From: Fusobacterium perfoetens ATCC 29250
GTDB taxonomy: Bacteria > Fusobacteriota > Fusobacteriia > Fusobacteriales > Fusobacteriaceae
Length of the DNA: 64,000 nucleotides
Assembly: GCF_000622245.1 (NCBI RefSeq)
Contig: NZ_JHXW01000012.1
Coordinates: forward strand, 1-64,000
Direction: 5' to 3'
The first letter of the stretch is position 1; every line of letters begins with the position of its first letter. The notes below the pieces were generated by a model. It was not told where the DNA came from and made no database searches. It was given only the letters and a program-made list of their open reading frames with translations. Made by a program: the position numbers and the translations under genes. Shown one piece after another: positions 35,511 to 44,404 of the stretch.

Positions 35511-36146
35511 TTAAAATAAAATTTCTAAATAATATTTATAAGATTTTTCTAAATGATTTCTAAATGCTTTAACAGATTCTTCTTTTTTCCCAGCTAAGAT
35601 TAAATCAATGATTCCAATATGTTCTTTATTTGACTCAGCAATTCTTTCTTTACTTTTTTTATCAAAAGACAATCTTCTAACTCTAACTAAATGCTCAAAA
35701 GTTGTATTTAACATATTTTTAACAAAAATATTATCAACAGAATTAAAAATATATAAATGAAAATCATTATCTAATTTATCTCTTTCACTTTGGTCACAAT
35801 TTTCATAAGCTTCAAATCTACTTTTAAATAATTGTAATTTAACAGAAGAAAGGTTGGAAAAAGCTATTTCTAAAACAGCAGGTTCAAAGTGTATTCTTAC
35901 TTCAAAAATATCATTTAAAAGATGTTCATCTACTTCTGTAACAAAAATACCTTTGCGAGGCATATTTTTTACCCACAATTCATTTTCTAATCTAGATAAT
36001 GCTTCTCTGATTGGAGTTCTACTTATTTCTAAAAGTTCACCTAATTTTTTTTCTTCTAAATATTCTCCAGGTTGAAAATCAAGATTAATAATTTTATTTT
36101 TTATAATATCATAAGCTTTTTCTTTTAAATTAACATAATTACCCAT
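35511..36146 (-). CDS. GntR-family transcriptional regulator (FadR/FCD subfamily)
   Basis: The 211 residues have an N-terminal winged helix (AYDIIKNKIINLDFQPGEYLEEKKLGELLEIS split over residues 11-42, then RTPIREALSRLE) and an all-helical FCD effector domain from about 80 to 205. FCD regulators typically bind carboxylic acids, often with a metal held by Asp/His residues. It is co-directional with and 13 bases upstream of the TauE-family gene, its likely target. Its promoter contains AGTATACT overlapping the -10, similar to GTATAC-centred FCD operators, so autoregulation is plausible. Confidence 0.9.
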   Translation of the reverse strand: MGNYVNLKEKAYDIIKNKIINLDFQPGEYLEEKKLGELLEISRTPIREALSRLENELWVKNMPRKGIFVTEVDEHLLNDIFEVRIHFEPAVLEIAFSNLSSVKLQLFKSRFEAYENCDQSERDKLDNDFHLYIFNSVDNIFVKNMLNTTFEHLVRVRRLSFDKKSKERIAESNKEHIGIIDLILAGKKEESVKAFRNHLEKSYKYYLEILF

Positions 36147-36182
36147 AAAAAACTCCTTAGTAAAATAAAATATATTTTTTAT

Positions 36183-36211
36183 AGTATACTCCTTTTATAA
36201 AGAAGTATCAA
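36183..36211 (-). promoter_or_regulatory. Promoter of the GntR-TauE pair with palindromic -10 region
   Basis: Reverse strand TTGATA (36211-36206), 17 bases, TATACT (36188-36183). The octamer AGTATACT (36183-36190) is a perfect palindrome over the -10, a candidate GntR operator; an ATACT...AGTAT repeat also spans the spacer. Confidence 0.6.
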
Positions 36212-36212
36212 G

Positions 36213-36252
36213 CTATAAAAAAACCTTTTAATCATTAATGATTAAAAGGTTT
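36213..36252 (-). terminator. Terminator of tRNA-Gln
   Basis: Near-perfect palindrome: AAACCTTTTAATCAT (36221-36235) and its complement at 36238-36252. A-rich sequence on its left gives a T-run on the reverse strand. Confidence 0.85.
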
Positions 36253-36263
36253 ATATTTAAAAT

Positions 36264-36338
36264 TGGCTGGGATGGCTGGATTCGAACCAACGCATAACGG
36301 AGTCAAAGTCCGTTGCCTTACCGCTTGGCGACATCCCA
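36264..36338 (-). tRNA. tRNA-Gln (anticodon UUG)
   Basis: A 75-base tRNA including the encoded CCA. On the reverse strand the acceptor stem is TGGGATG/CATCCCA with discriminator G. The anticodon arm is CGGAC-TTTGA-style with TTG at the centre, and the T arm has the GGTTCGAATCC core. A perfect consensus promoter lies just upstream and a terminator just downstream, so it is a single-gene unit. Confidence 0.95.
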
Positions 36339-36356
36339 ATTATTAAGCTATTTCAA

Positions 36357-36385
36357 ATTATAGCAAAATAAAAATATATTGTCAA
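36357..36385 (-). promoter_or_regulatory. Consensus promoter of tRNA-Gln
   Basis: Reverse strand TTGACA (36385-36380), 17 bases, TATAAT (36362-36357): a perfect sigma-70 consensus, directly after the mrp stop codon. Confidence 0.9.
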
Positions 36386-36387
36386 TA

Positions 36388-37197
36388 TTATTTTTGAGTT
36401 TTTTCTATTAATTTATTAACAATAGATTCTAAAGCATCATGGGAAGCATTTTTTTCTTGAGAACCTATATATGGAACTCCAGAATCTCCAGCTACAACAA
36501 TAGATGGATTCATAGGAACTTTTCCTAAAAATTCTACATTAAGTTCTTTAGCAGTTTTTTCTCCTCCACCAGTTTTAAATATATCTATTCTTTCTCCACA
36601 ATGAGGACAAACAAATCCACTCATATTTTCAACTATTCCTAAAATAGGAAGATTTATAAGTTTTGAGAATTTTATAGATTTTCTTGAATCTAAAATAGAT
36701 ACATCTTGAGGAGTAGTAACAATAACACTACCATCAGCTTTACCAATAGATTGAGCTATTGTTAAAGGTTCATCACCTGTTCCTGGTGGTAAATCAACTA
36801 CAAGATAGTCTAATTCTCCCCATTGGACATCTCCTAAAAATTGATGTATAGCTCCTATTTTAGCTGGACCTCTCCAAATAATAGGGTCATCAGAAGAACC
36901 TATAAAGAAACTTAAAGAAATAACTTTTAAATTTCCATCAAGTAAAGAGATTGGAGCAAATGATGTAGCTTTAACTCCCTCTTTTCCTAACATAAGGGCT
37001 ACGTTAGGTCCATGAATATCAGCGTCTAAAATACCAACTTTATATCCTTTTAAAGCTAAACCATAGGCTATATTAGTAGAAATAGTAGATTTTCCAACTC
37101 CACCTTTTCCACTCATAACAACTATTTTATGTTTTATTTTTTCCATATTATTTTTAACTTTTATATCAAGTTCACTCATTTGTTTATTATTGGCCAT
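36388..37197 (-). CDS. mrp: Mrp/NBP35-family P-loop ATPase, iron-sulfur carrier
   Basis: The 269-residue protein has the deviant Walker [10 protein letters not shown] (30-38), DADIHGPN (58-65), [10 protein letters not shown] (135-144) and the cluster-binding pair C197-x2-C200 (CPHC). Family members bind and transfer 4Fe-4S clusters as dimers in the cytosol. The protein lacks the N-terminal DUF59 domain of longer Mrp proteins. It has its own promoter, 120 bases downstream of nhaC on the same strand. Confidence 0.92.
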   Translation of the reverse strand: MANNKQMSELDIKVKNNMEKIKHKIVVMSGKGGVGKSTISTNIAYGLALKGYKVGILDADIHGPNVALMLGKEGVKATSFAPISLLDGNLKVISLSFFIGSSDDPIIWRGPAKIGAIHQFLGDVQWGELDYLVVDLPPGTGDEPLTIAQSIGKADGSVIVTTPQDVSILDSRKSIKFSKLINLPILGIVENMSGFVCPHCGERIDIFKTGGGEKTAKELNVEFLGKVPMNPSIVVAGDSGVPYIGSQEKNASHDALESIVNKLIEKTQK

Positions 37198-37236
37198 TAA
37201 TTTTTCATCCCCTTATTTAATTTTTATATCTAAGAA

Positions 37237-37265
37237 ATTTTACTACTGAAAATATATATTGTCAA
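37237..37265 (-). promoter_or_regulatory. Promoter of mrp
   Basis: Reverse strand TTGACA (37265-37260), 17 bases, TAAAAT (37242-37237). Confidence 0.75.
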
Positions 37266-37283
37266 ATATATTTTATTGTAGTT

Positions 37284-38633
37284 TTATAGAGATTTTTCAT
37301 TTTCAAAATCCCAAGGATATTTATTTACATAAAAATCAGCAAAAGGAAAGAAAATAGAAATAATTGTTAAAATAAATAAAAGCCCTTGATACCATAAAAA
37401 TGGAAAAATATCAAAAAAACTTATTGCTCCCTCAGTAAAACCAATTAATATTAACATTTGAGCTCCATAAGGAATAACTCCTTGAGCTACACAAGAAAAA
37501 ATATCTAAAATAGTAGCTGTTTTTCTAGGGTCAACTTTATATTTATAACTAATTTTTTTAGCAATAGGTCCATTGATAATAATAGCAATAGTATTGTTAG
37601 CTACAGCCATATCAACAATTCCAACTAAAACACCTATTCCTAAAAGGGCAGATTTTTTTCCTTTGATAAAAGATTGAATTTTTTCTATTAACCAATTTAT
37701 TCCACCAGCATTTCTAACAAGTTGAGCTAATCCACCTGTAAGAAGAGAAAGTAAGAAAATTTCATTCATACTTATAAAACCACCATAAATTTCATTAGCT
37801 AATTTTAAAATAGTAAATTCTCCATATATTAAACCAATGACTCCAGAACTAATAATTCCAAAAGTAAGAACTAAAAATACATTTATTCCTATTAATGAAA
37901 GAACTAAAACTAAAATATATGGTATTATTTTTATAAAATTATAAGTATAATTTTGAGCTTCAACTATAACTTCAGGTCTACCATAAATTATTAATAAGAT
38001 AATAGTAATTATAGCACTAGGAGCAGCTATCATAATATTTACTCTAAATTTATCTCTCATATCAACTCCTTGAGTTCTAGTGGCTGCAATAGTTGTATCA
38101 GAAATAACAGATAAATTATCTCCAAATATTGCTCCACCAATTAAAGAAGCCATTACAAGAGCCATAGAAACTCCAGATTTTTCAGCTAATCCTACTCCAA
38201 TAGGACCAAGTGAAACAATAGCTCCTACAGAAGTTCCAGTAGCTGTAGATATAAAGGCAGCAATAATAAAAATACCAGCAGCTATATATTGAGGAGGTAT
38301 AAAAGTGAGTCCAAAATTAACAGCAGAATCTACTCCACCCATAGCTTTTGAAACACTGGCAAAAGCTCCAGCTAAAAGATATACAATACACATAATTAAA
38401 ATATCTTCATTTCCACAACCTTTTAAGAAATTATCAAATTTATCATTAAAATTTTCTTTCAATATAATAAAAGCTGATATTATTCCAATAAAAATTGCTA
38501 CAGGAGAAGGAAGCTGATAAAAAGCCATATCTACTCCTTTAAAGTGAAGAAAAATACCTGTTCCAAGGTATATTAAAATAAATATTAGAAAAGGTACTAA
38601 ACCTAAAAAATCACTTTTTTCTTGTCCTTTCAT
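37284..38633 (-). CDS. nhaC: NhaC-family sodium/proton antiporter
   Basis: The 449-residue inner-membrane protein has about twelve helices and the NhaC pattern: STATGTSVGAIVSLGPIG, GAIFGDNLSVISDTTIAA, and a C-terminal AVANNTIAIIINGPIAKKI. Some relatives in this superfamily exchange malate/lactate or amino acids, so antiport of Na+ for H+ is the family default, not proven. AAGGAGA precedes the start. It is divergent from prfA. Confidence 0.88.
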   Translation of the reverse strand: MKGQEKSDFLGLVPFLIFILIYLGTGIFLHFKGVDMAFYQLPSPVAIFIGIISAFIILKENFNDKFDNFLKGCGNEDILIMCIVYLLAGAFASVSKAMGGVDSAVNFGLTFIPPQYIAAGIFIIAAFISTATGTSVGAIVSLGPIGVGLAEKSGVSMALVMASLIGGAIFGDNLSVISDTTIAATRTQGVDMRDKFRVNIMIAAPSAIITIILLIIYGRPEVIVEAQNYTYNFIKIIPYILVLVLSLIGINVFLVLTFGIISSGVIGLIYGEFTILKLANEIYGGFISMNEIFLLSLLTGGLAQLVRNAGGINWLIEKIQSFIKGKKSALLGIGVLVGIVDMAVANNTIAIIINGPIAKKISYKYKVDPRKTATILDIFSCVAQGVIPYGAQMLILIGFTEGAISFFDIFPFLWYQGLLFILTIISIFFPFADFYVNKYPWDFENEKSL

Positions 38634-38671
38634 AAATATCTCCTTATTAAAATAAAAATAATAATCATTAT

Positions 38672-38701
38672 ATTATAAAACAAAATATAAATAAAAGTCA
38701 A
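38672..38701 (-). promoter_or_regulatory. Promoter of nhaC
   Basis: Reverse strand TTGACT (38701-38696), 18 bases, TATAAT (38677-38672). Confidence 0.65.
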
Positions 38702-38764
38702 TTTTTCATTTGTTAAAATAAAAAAGTTATATATAAAAAATATATAGAAATTAAATAATTTTTA

Positions 38765-38773
38765 TGATATAAT
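38765..38773 (+). promoter_or_regulatory. Extended -10 promoter of the prfA operon
   Basis: TGATATAAT (38765-38773) has no good -35 hexamer and lies 38 bases before the prfA ATG. Confidence 0.5.
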
Positions 38774-38810
38774 TTATAAGTTAAATATAAGAGAAGGTAA
38801 GGAGAAAAAA

Positions 38811-39887
38811 ATGTTTGGAAAATTAGACGAAGTTGTAAAAAGACATGAAGAGTTAACAGCATTATTAGGAACTGTTGAAGTAGCTAGTGACACAAAAAAA
38901 ATGATAGAGTACAATAAAGCTTTAAACGAAATAACTCCTATAGTAGAAAAATATAATGAGTATAAAACTTATAAAGAAGATTTAGATTTTATAAAAGAAA
39001 ATATAAAATCAGAAAAAGACCCAGAAATGAAAGCTATGATGAATGAAGAAATGGCTGAATTAGAAAATAAGTTACCAGAATTAGAAAATGAATTAAGAAT
39101 TTTACTTCTTCCAAAAGACCCTAATGATGAAAGAAACGTTATCATAGAAATCAGAGGTGGAGCTGGAGGAGATGAAGCGGCTCTATTTGCTGGGGATTTA
39201 TATAGAATGTATACAAGATATGCTGAAAGAAAAAGATGGAAAATAGATGTAATAGAATTCCAAGAGATTGGAGTAGGTGGAGTAAAAGAGGTTGTATTTT
39301 CAATCAGTGGACAAGGAGCTTACTCTAAATTAAAATATGAATCTGGAGTTCATAGAGTACAAAGAGTTCCTGAAACAGAAGCAGCTGGAAGAGTTCACAC
39401 TTCAACAGCAACAGTTGCTGTATTACCAGAAGTAGATGAGGTAGAACAAATTCAAAGTATTAACCCTTCAGAATTAAAAATAGATACTTATAGATCTGGT
39501 GGAGCTGGAGGACAACATGTTAACATGACAGACTCAGCTGTTAGAATTACTCATTTACCTACAGGAATAGTAGTACAATGTCAAGATGAAAGATCTCAAT
39601 TAAAAAATAGAGAAAAAGCAATGAAACACTTACTTTCAAAATTATATGAGATGGAATGTGAAAAACAAAGGTCTCAAGTTGAAAATGAAAGAAAATTACA
39701 AGTAGGTAGTGGAGCTAGATCTGAAAAAATAAGAACATATAATTTCCCTCAAGGAAGAATAACAGACCATAGAATAAAATATACTGTTTATCAATTAGAA
39801 GCTTTCTTAGATGGAGATTTAGAAGAAATGATAGATGCCCTAACAACATTTGACCAAGCTGAAAAGTTAAAAAATATTGCGGGGTAA
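38811..39887 (+). CDS. prfA: Peptide chain release factor 1
   Basis: RF1 recognises UAA and UAG and triggers peptide release. The 358 residues are full length, with the catalytic GGQ at 233-235 ([11 protein letters not shown]), the site methylated by PrmC encoded next, and the preceding [18 protein letters not shown] precedes the ATG. It starts an operon prfA-prmC-queA-rsmD with gaps of 2, 1 and 17 bases. Confidence 0.97.
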   Translation: MFGKLDEVVKRHEELTALLGTVEVASDTKKMIEYNKALNEITPIVEKYNEYKTYKEDLDFIKENIKSEKDPEMKAMMNEEMAELENKLPELENELRILLLPKDPNDERNVIIEIRGGAGGDEAALFAGDLYRMYTRYAERKRWKIDVIEFQEIGVGGVKEVVFSISGQGAYSKLKYESGVHRVQRVPETEAAGRVHTSTATVAVLPEVDEVEQIQSINPSELKIDTYRSGGAGGQHVNMTDSAVRITHLPTGIVVQCQDERSQLKNREKAMKHLLSKLYEMECEKQRSQVENERKLQVGSGARSEKIRTYNFPQGRITDHRIKYTVYQLEAFLDGDLEEMIDALTTFDQAEKLKNIAG

Positions 39888-39889
39888 TT

Positions 39890-41014
39890 ATGAAATTATT
39901 AGAAATAATAAACTTTTCGAAGGAGTATTTGGAAAAATACTCCTTTTCAAAATCTAGGGTAGAAAGTGAAAAATTAATTTCATATGTTCTTCAAATGGAA
40001 AGAGTAAATCTTTATTCAAATTTTGAAATGGAACTTACAGAAGATGAAAAGACAAAAATAAAATCTTTTTTAAAAGAAATGGCTAGAAAAAGAAAAACTT
40101 TTGATGAAATATTAAAAGATAGAAAAGAAATAGAAAAAAATGAAATAGAGATTTCTAAAAATTATAAAAATGAAAATATTGAGATTTTAAGTAAGTCTAT
40201 TCAATATTTAAAAAAATTTGGTGTAGAAAATGCCAGAATAGATACTGAATATATTTTTGCATATGTTTTAAATGTAAAAAGAAATTCTCTCATGTTAAAT
40301 TTTAATAGAGAGATAACAAAAGAAGAAAAGGAAAAAATAAGGGAATTTTTAATAAGAAGAGGGAAAAGAAGAGAACCACTTCAATATATATTAAAAGAAT
40401 GGGAATTTTATGGATTACCTTTTATAGTAGATGAAAGAGTACTTATCCCAAGACCAGATACCGAAATATTAGTAGAAGAGTGCAAATTTTTATTAGAAGA
40501 GATAGAAAATCCAAAAATTTTAGACATAGGAACAGGAAGTGGAGCAATAGCTATCAGTTTAGCTAAATTATATCCTAATGCTAAAGTAATAGGTGTAGAT
40601 ATAAGTTCAGAAGCTTTAGAAATTGCTAATAAAAATAAAGAATTAAATAATACTATTAATGTAGAATTTATTTTATCAGATGTTTTTGAAAAAATATCTG
40701 AAAAAGATTTTGATTTAATAGTTTCTAATCCACCTTATATTTCAATAGATGAATATAAAGAATTAATGCCAGAAGTAAAAAATTATGAGCCTAGATTAGC
40801 TTTAACTGATAATGGAGATGGATATTATTTTTATAAAAAAATATCAAAAGAAGCTTTTGAATATTTAAAGAAAGGTGGATATCTAGCTTTTGAAATTGGG
40901 TATAATCAAGGTGAAGAAGTAAGCGAAATAATGAAAAAAGATGGTTATGATGTAAAAGGTGTAATTAGAGATTATGGAGATAACCAAAGAGTAGTGGTAG
41001 GTAGAAAGGAGTAA
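39890..41014 (+). CDS. prmC: Release-factor glutamine methyltransferase with a duplicated N-terminal domain
   Basis: PrmC methylates the GGQ glutamine of RF1 and RF2. At 374 residues it is about 90 longer than usual. The cause is visible: residues about 2-75 and 98-170 are two versions of the PrmC N-terminal helical domain, each ending in a similar helix (ELTEDEKTKIKSFLKEM and EITKEEKEKIREFLIRR). The second copy joins the methyltransferase domain, with IPRPDTE (186-192), the SAM loop DIGTGSGAI (212-220) and the substrate-binding NPPY (280-283). The first copy is more diverged. It lies 2 bases after prfA. A frameshift artefact is excluded because the frame is continuous. Confidence 0.93.
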   Translation: MKLLEIINFSKEYLEKYSFSKSRVESEKLISYVLQMERVNLYSNFEMELTEDEKTKIKSFLKEMARKRKTFDEILKDRKEIEKNEIEISKNYKNENIEILSKSIQYLKKFGVENARIDTEYIFAYVLNVKRNSLMLNFNREITKEEKEKIREFLIRRGKRREPLQYILKEWEFYGLPFIVDERVLIPRPDTEILVEECKFLLEEIENPKILDIGTGSGAIAISLAKLYPNAKVIGVDISSEALEIANKNKELNNTINVEFILSDVFEKISEKDFDLIVSNPPYISIDEYKELMPEVKNYEPRLALTDNGDGYYFYKKISKEAFEYLKKGGYLAFEIGYNQGEEVSEIMKKDGYDVKGVIRDYGDNQRVVVGRKE

Positions 41015-41015
41015 A

Positions 41016-42047
41016 ATGTCTACATTATTAAAAGATTATGATTATAATTTACCTGAATATTTAATAGGACAACATCCAACAGAGCCAAGAGACCATTCGA
41101 GATTAATGGCTGTTAATAAGAAAACAATGACTACAGAGGATAAACATTTTTATGATATAATAGATTATCTTAATGAGGGAGATATTTTAGTAAGAAATTC
41201 TACAAAAGTTATTCCAGCTAGATTAATTGGAAGAAAAGAAACAGGAGCAGTTTTAGAGATATTTTTACTAAAAAGACAAGATTTAGATACTTGGGAATGT
41301 TTAATAGGTCATGCTAAAAAATTAAAATTAGGTCAAAAAGTGTATATAGGTGAAAATAATGAACTTATAGGTGAATTATTAGAAATAAAAGATGATGGAA
41401 ATAGAATAATAAAATTTTATTATGAAGGGGTATTCGAAGAAGTTTTAGATAAATTAGGAGAAATGCCTTTACCACCATATATAGTTGAAAAATTAGAAGA
41501 CCAAAGTAGATATCAAACTGTATATGCTAAAAGAGGAGAATCTGTAGCTGCTCCTACAGCTGGACTTCATTTTACAAAGGAATTGTTAGAAAAAATAAAA
41601 AATAAGGGAATTACAATAGTAGATATTTATTTGGAAGTTGGATTGGGAACTTTTAGACCTGTCCAAGTAGAAGATGTACTACAACATAAGATGCATACAG
41701 AAAAATTTGAAATTCCTAAAGAAGCTTGTGAGATTATAAATAAAGCAAAACAAGAAGGACGAAGAATAGTAGCTGTTGGAACTACAACAGTTAGGGCTTT
41801 AGAATCTGCAGTTAATGAAAATGGAGAATTATTAGAAGAAGTAGCTGATACAGATATATTTATTTATCCTGGATATAAATTTAAAATGATAGATGCTCTT
41901 ATTACTAATTTTCATCTTCCAAAATCAACTTTATTAATGTTAGTTTCAGCTTTTAGTTCTAGAGAGTTTATGTTAAAAGTATATAAAGAAGCAGTTGAAA
42001 AAGAATATCATTTCTTTAGTTTTGGAGATGCAATGTTTATATATTAA
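41016..42047 (+). CDS. queA: S-adenosylmethionine:tRNA ribosyltransferase-isomerase
   Basis: QueA transfers the ribosyl part of SAM to preQ1 in tRNA, forming epoxyqueuosine. The 343 residues include LPEYLIGQHP near the N-terminus, the mid-protein AAPTAGLHFT motif, and ITNFHLPKSTLLMLVSAF near the C-terminus, all diagnostic. GAAAGGAG precedes the ATG, one base after the prmC stop. Other queuosine genes are not in the window. Confidence 0.96.
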   Translation: MSTLLKDYDYNLPEYLIGQHPTEPRDHSRLMAVNKKTMTTEDKHFYDIIDYLNEGDILVRNSTKVIPARLIGRKETGAVLEIFLLKRQDLDTWECLIGHAKKLKLGQKVYIGENNELIGELLEIKDDGNRIIKFYYEGVFEEVLDKLGEMPLPPYIVEKLEDQSRYQTVYAKRGESVAAPTAGLHFTKELLEKIKNKGITIVDIYLEVGLGTFRPVQVEDVLQHKMHTEKFEIPKEACEIINKAKQEGRRIVAVGTTTVRALESAVNENGELLEEVADTDIFIYPGYKFKMIDALITNFHLPKSTLLMLVSAFSSREFMLKVYKEAVEKEYHFFSFGDAMFIY

Positions 42048-42064
42048 TTATAGGAGGTAGATTT

Positions 42065-42616
42065 TTGAAAATAATAGCAGGAGAGGCAAAGGGAAGAAAA
42101 TTAAAAAGTAGAAAAGGAACAGACACAAGACCAACACTAGCAAATGTGAAAGAATCTTTATTTTCTATAATTCAAAATTATATAGAGGGATGTAGATTTT
42201 TAGATTTATTTAGTGGAACAGGAAATATTGCTTTAGAAGCTTTGAGTAGAGGAGCTGAAAAAGCTATAATGATAGAAAAAGACCCAGAAGCTTTAAAAAT
42301 TATAATAGAAAATATAAATGATTTAGGTTTTGAAAATAGATGTAGAGCCTATAAAAATGATGTGATAAGAGCTATAGAAATATTAGGTAAGAAAAACGAA
42401 AAATTTGATATAATATTTATGGACCCTCCATATAAAGAGGAACTTTGTAGAAAAGTTTTAAAAGCTATAAGAAAGGCTGATATAATAGAAAAGAATGGAC
42501 TTATTATTTGTGAACATCATGTATTTGAAGATTTAGTAGCAGATGAAGAGGGATTTAAGTTTACTGATAGAAGACTTTATAATAAAAAAGCTATATCTTT
42601 TTTTGTAAATGAATAA
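42065..42616 (+). CDS. rsmD: 16S rRNA (guanine-966-N2)-methyltransferase
   Basis: RsmD methylates G966 of 16S rRNA. The 183 residues carry AGEAKGRKLK at the start, TRPT, the SAM-binding FLDLFSGTGNIALEAL, and the catalytic DPPY. The start codon is TTG at 42065, chosen because TAGGAGG lies 7 bases before it and the protein then begins in the family's usual way. It is the fourth gene of the prfA operon. Confidence 0.94.
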   Translation: MKIIAGEAKGRKLKSRKGTDTRPTLANVKESLFSIIQNYIEGCRFLDLFSGTGNIALEALSRGAEKAIMIEKDPEALKIIIENINDLGFENRCRAYKNDVIRAIEILGKKNEKFDIIFMDPPYKEELCRKVLKAIRKADIIEKNGLIICEHHVFEDLVADEEGFKFTDRRLYNKKAISFFVNE

Positions 42617-42635
42617 AAAAGAGAAAGGGGAAGTT

Positions 42636-43082
42636 ATGAAAAAAATAATACTTTTAGTATTTTTTATTTTAGGAATTTTTTCTTATGCAAATAAAAAAAT
42701 TACAACTGTTGATGAAGGATTTCTTATTAATAATTATGAAAAAACCAAAAAATACAACTTCCTTTTAGAAGAGAAAAAAAGATATTTAGAGGAAAACTAT
42801 TTTTTAAATTTTAATGATAATATAGAAGAACTTCGTAAAAATCAAAAATACTTAGAATATGAAAAACTAAGAGAGGAATATGTAAGAGAAATAAAGTCAG
42901 ATGTAGAATGGATAATGTTTTTAACTTGCGAAGAAGAAATTTTACTCGATAAAAGATTAGTTTTATTTGGAAAAACTAATGATATAACAAAGAAAACTTT
43001 AAAAAATTTAAATAGAATTTATAAATTTGAAAATCAATTTAAAAATTTTGATAAAAATAAAAAAATAGAAATATTGGTATAA
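42636..43082 (+). CDS. Small secreted helical protein of unknown function
   Basis: The 148-residue precursor has a clear signal peptide (about 1-18, ending FSYA). The mature part is rich in Lys, Glu, Asn and Tyr, predicted mainly helical, with one cysteine (TCEEE) and no lipobox. No family is recognised. Its general look recalls small helical exported proteins of fusobacteria, but it has no visible FadA-type heptad pattern. ATG 42636 has AAAGGGGAAG upstream; an earlier in-frame ATG at 42609 overlaps rsmD and would spoil the signal peptide. It is probably the last gene of the prfA operon; a strong terminator follows. Confidence 0.65.
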   Translation: MKKIILLVFFILGIFSYANKKITTVDEGFLINNYEKTKKYNFLLEEKKRYLEENYFLNFNDNIEELRKNQKYLEYEKLREEYVREIKSDVEWIMFLTCEEEILLDKRLVLFGKTNDITKKTLKNLNRIYKFENQFKNFDKNKKIEILV

Positions 43083-43084
43083 TA

Positions 43085-43118
43085 AAAAAGACTATTACAA
43101 TTTTGTAATAGTCTTTTT
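43085..43118. terminator. Bidirectional terminator after the prfA operon
   Basis: A 16-bp perfect stem, AAAAAGACTATTACAA (43085-43100) and TTGTAATAGTCTTTTT (43103-43118), lies between convergent genes. Confidence 0.9.
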
Positions 43119-43142
43119 GTATAAAAAATATTTTAATAAAAA

Positions 43143-44246
43143 TTATTTAACATTTATTTCTAAAATATTTTCTTCTTTATTTGTATCCATATCTAAAACT
43201 TGGTATTTTACTTTTTCAAAATCAATTTTCTTTAAATCAATTTTTCTTATTTGGCTATTGTACATAGTTTTATAATAAAACTCTTTATTATTTAAATCAC
43301 TTACAGCAGTCCATTGAGTAGCACTTATTACATCTTTAGGAATATGATTTTTATATTCTTTAGGAAATTCTACTTCAATAGGAATATCAAAGTTATTTAA
43401 AATATGAAAAGCCTTATTTACTGCAAGTTGAGAATTTTCAGGATTACCAATAGAATTTAGATAGAAAAATGCTCTTATAAATCTTGATGGTGGAGTAATA
43501 TCTCCAGGTAAACCTAAAGCTCCTGTTCCTGCTCCAAAAGAAAATATTTTTTCTTCATCAACTTCAAAAGATGGAGCATTTCCAGTATAAAGATTAACAT
43601 AATTATTTAAATTTTTTACGTGCCAAGGATAGTCAGGAGAATTTGTTAAAACTCCTACTTTATTTTCGTAAATTTTAACCTCTCCATTATTTATAATTTC
43701 AATAACAATATTTTTTCCAGATGAGTCAGCAACTCTCCAATGAGCAGTAGGAAGAGGATTTCCTTTTTCATCAAATCCAATATTCACAACTTTTACATTC
43801 TTTAATCCTTCAATAACTTCATCAACAGAAGAAAAACTTGAAAGTATCCAACCTACTAATTCCATATCAGCAATAGATTCATTAGAAAATTTTTGATTAT
43901 ATCTTTCTAAACTTCCATAATGAGGAAAGTAAAATAATCCAGCATTTAATCCCTTTTCATTAATTCCCTCTCCAATAAATTTATCTAAAACTACAGTAGC
44001 TCCAACAAAACCATATTTAGAATTCCATTTAAGTCCATTTTCTTGTCCATCTGGAGTAAGGGATGTATATTGTTTTCCTTTTGGAGAAATAACTATTTTA
44101 CTATTAAGATTAGATTCTCCATATTCTATAGTTCTTCCTTGAATAAGATTTTTATCTTGAGTTTTTATACTTATTCCTGTACAACTAAAAGAAACTAGTG
44201 ATATACAAAAAAATACTCCAATAATGGATAATAAAAAATTTGACAT
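43143..44246 (-). CDS. Exported choloylglycine-hydrolase-family amidase (bile-salt hydrolase / penicillin V acylase type)
   Basis: This Ntn-type hydrolase family cleaves amide bonds of conjugated bile salts or penicillin V. The 367-residue precursor has a hydrophobic signal (about 1-21), and the catalytic cysteine C22 follows it at once (SFS-CTGISIK), so signal cleavage would expose the N-terminal nucleophile. R38 (QGRT), NSPDYPWH and PPSRFIRAFFYLNS are further family motifs. There is no proper lipobox, since position -3 is Ser. Many Gram-positive bile-salt hydrolases are cytosolic and begin Met-Cys; a signal-peptide form is more like Gram-negative penicillin acylases. Substrate is unresolved. 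Monocistronic. Confidence 0.85.
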   Translation of the reverse strand: MSNFLLSIIGVFFCISLVSFSCTGISIKTQDKNLIQGRTIEYGESNLNSKIVISPKGKQYTSLTPDGQENGLKWNSKYGFVGATVVLDKFIGEGINEKGLNAGLFYFPHYGSLERYNQKFSNESIADMELVGWILSSFSSVDEVIEGLKNVKVVNIGFDEKGNPLPTAHWRVADSSGKNIVIEIINNGEVKIYENKVGVLTNSPDYPWHVKNLNNYVNLYTGNAPSFEVDEEKIFSFGAGTGALGLPGDITPPSRFIRAFFYLNSIGNPENSQLAVNKAFHILNNFDIPIEVEFPKEYKNHIPKDVISATQWTAVSDLNNKEFYYKTMYNSQIRKIDLKKIDFEKVKYQVLDMDTNKEENILEINVK

Positions 44247-44404
44247 ATTTCCTCCTTAAAAAATTATTATATTAATTTTTAGACTTATATAGTTGAAATA
44301 AGGTTTATTTTTTATATATTTTATAATTTATAAAAATAAATTGATGATTTTTTTTAAAAAATATAGTAAAATATAAACAAAGACATTATTATATAGGTGA
44401 TACT

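Noticed and set aside
42609-42635. Upstream ATG of the secreted protein
   Set aside because: It overlaps rsmD and adds a charged MNKKEKGEV segment before a complete signal peptide; the internal ATG has the ribosome site.
42636-43082. FadA-type adhesin
   Set aside because: The protein is small, secreted and helical, but no FadA sequence motif or heptad pattern could be recognised.
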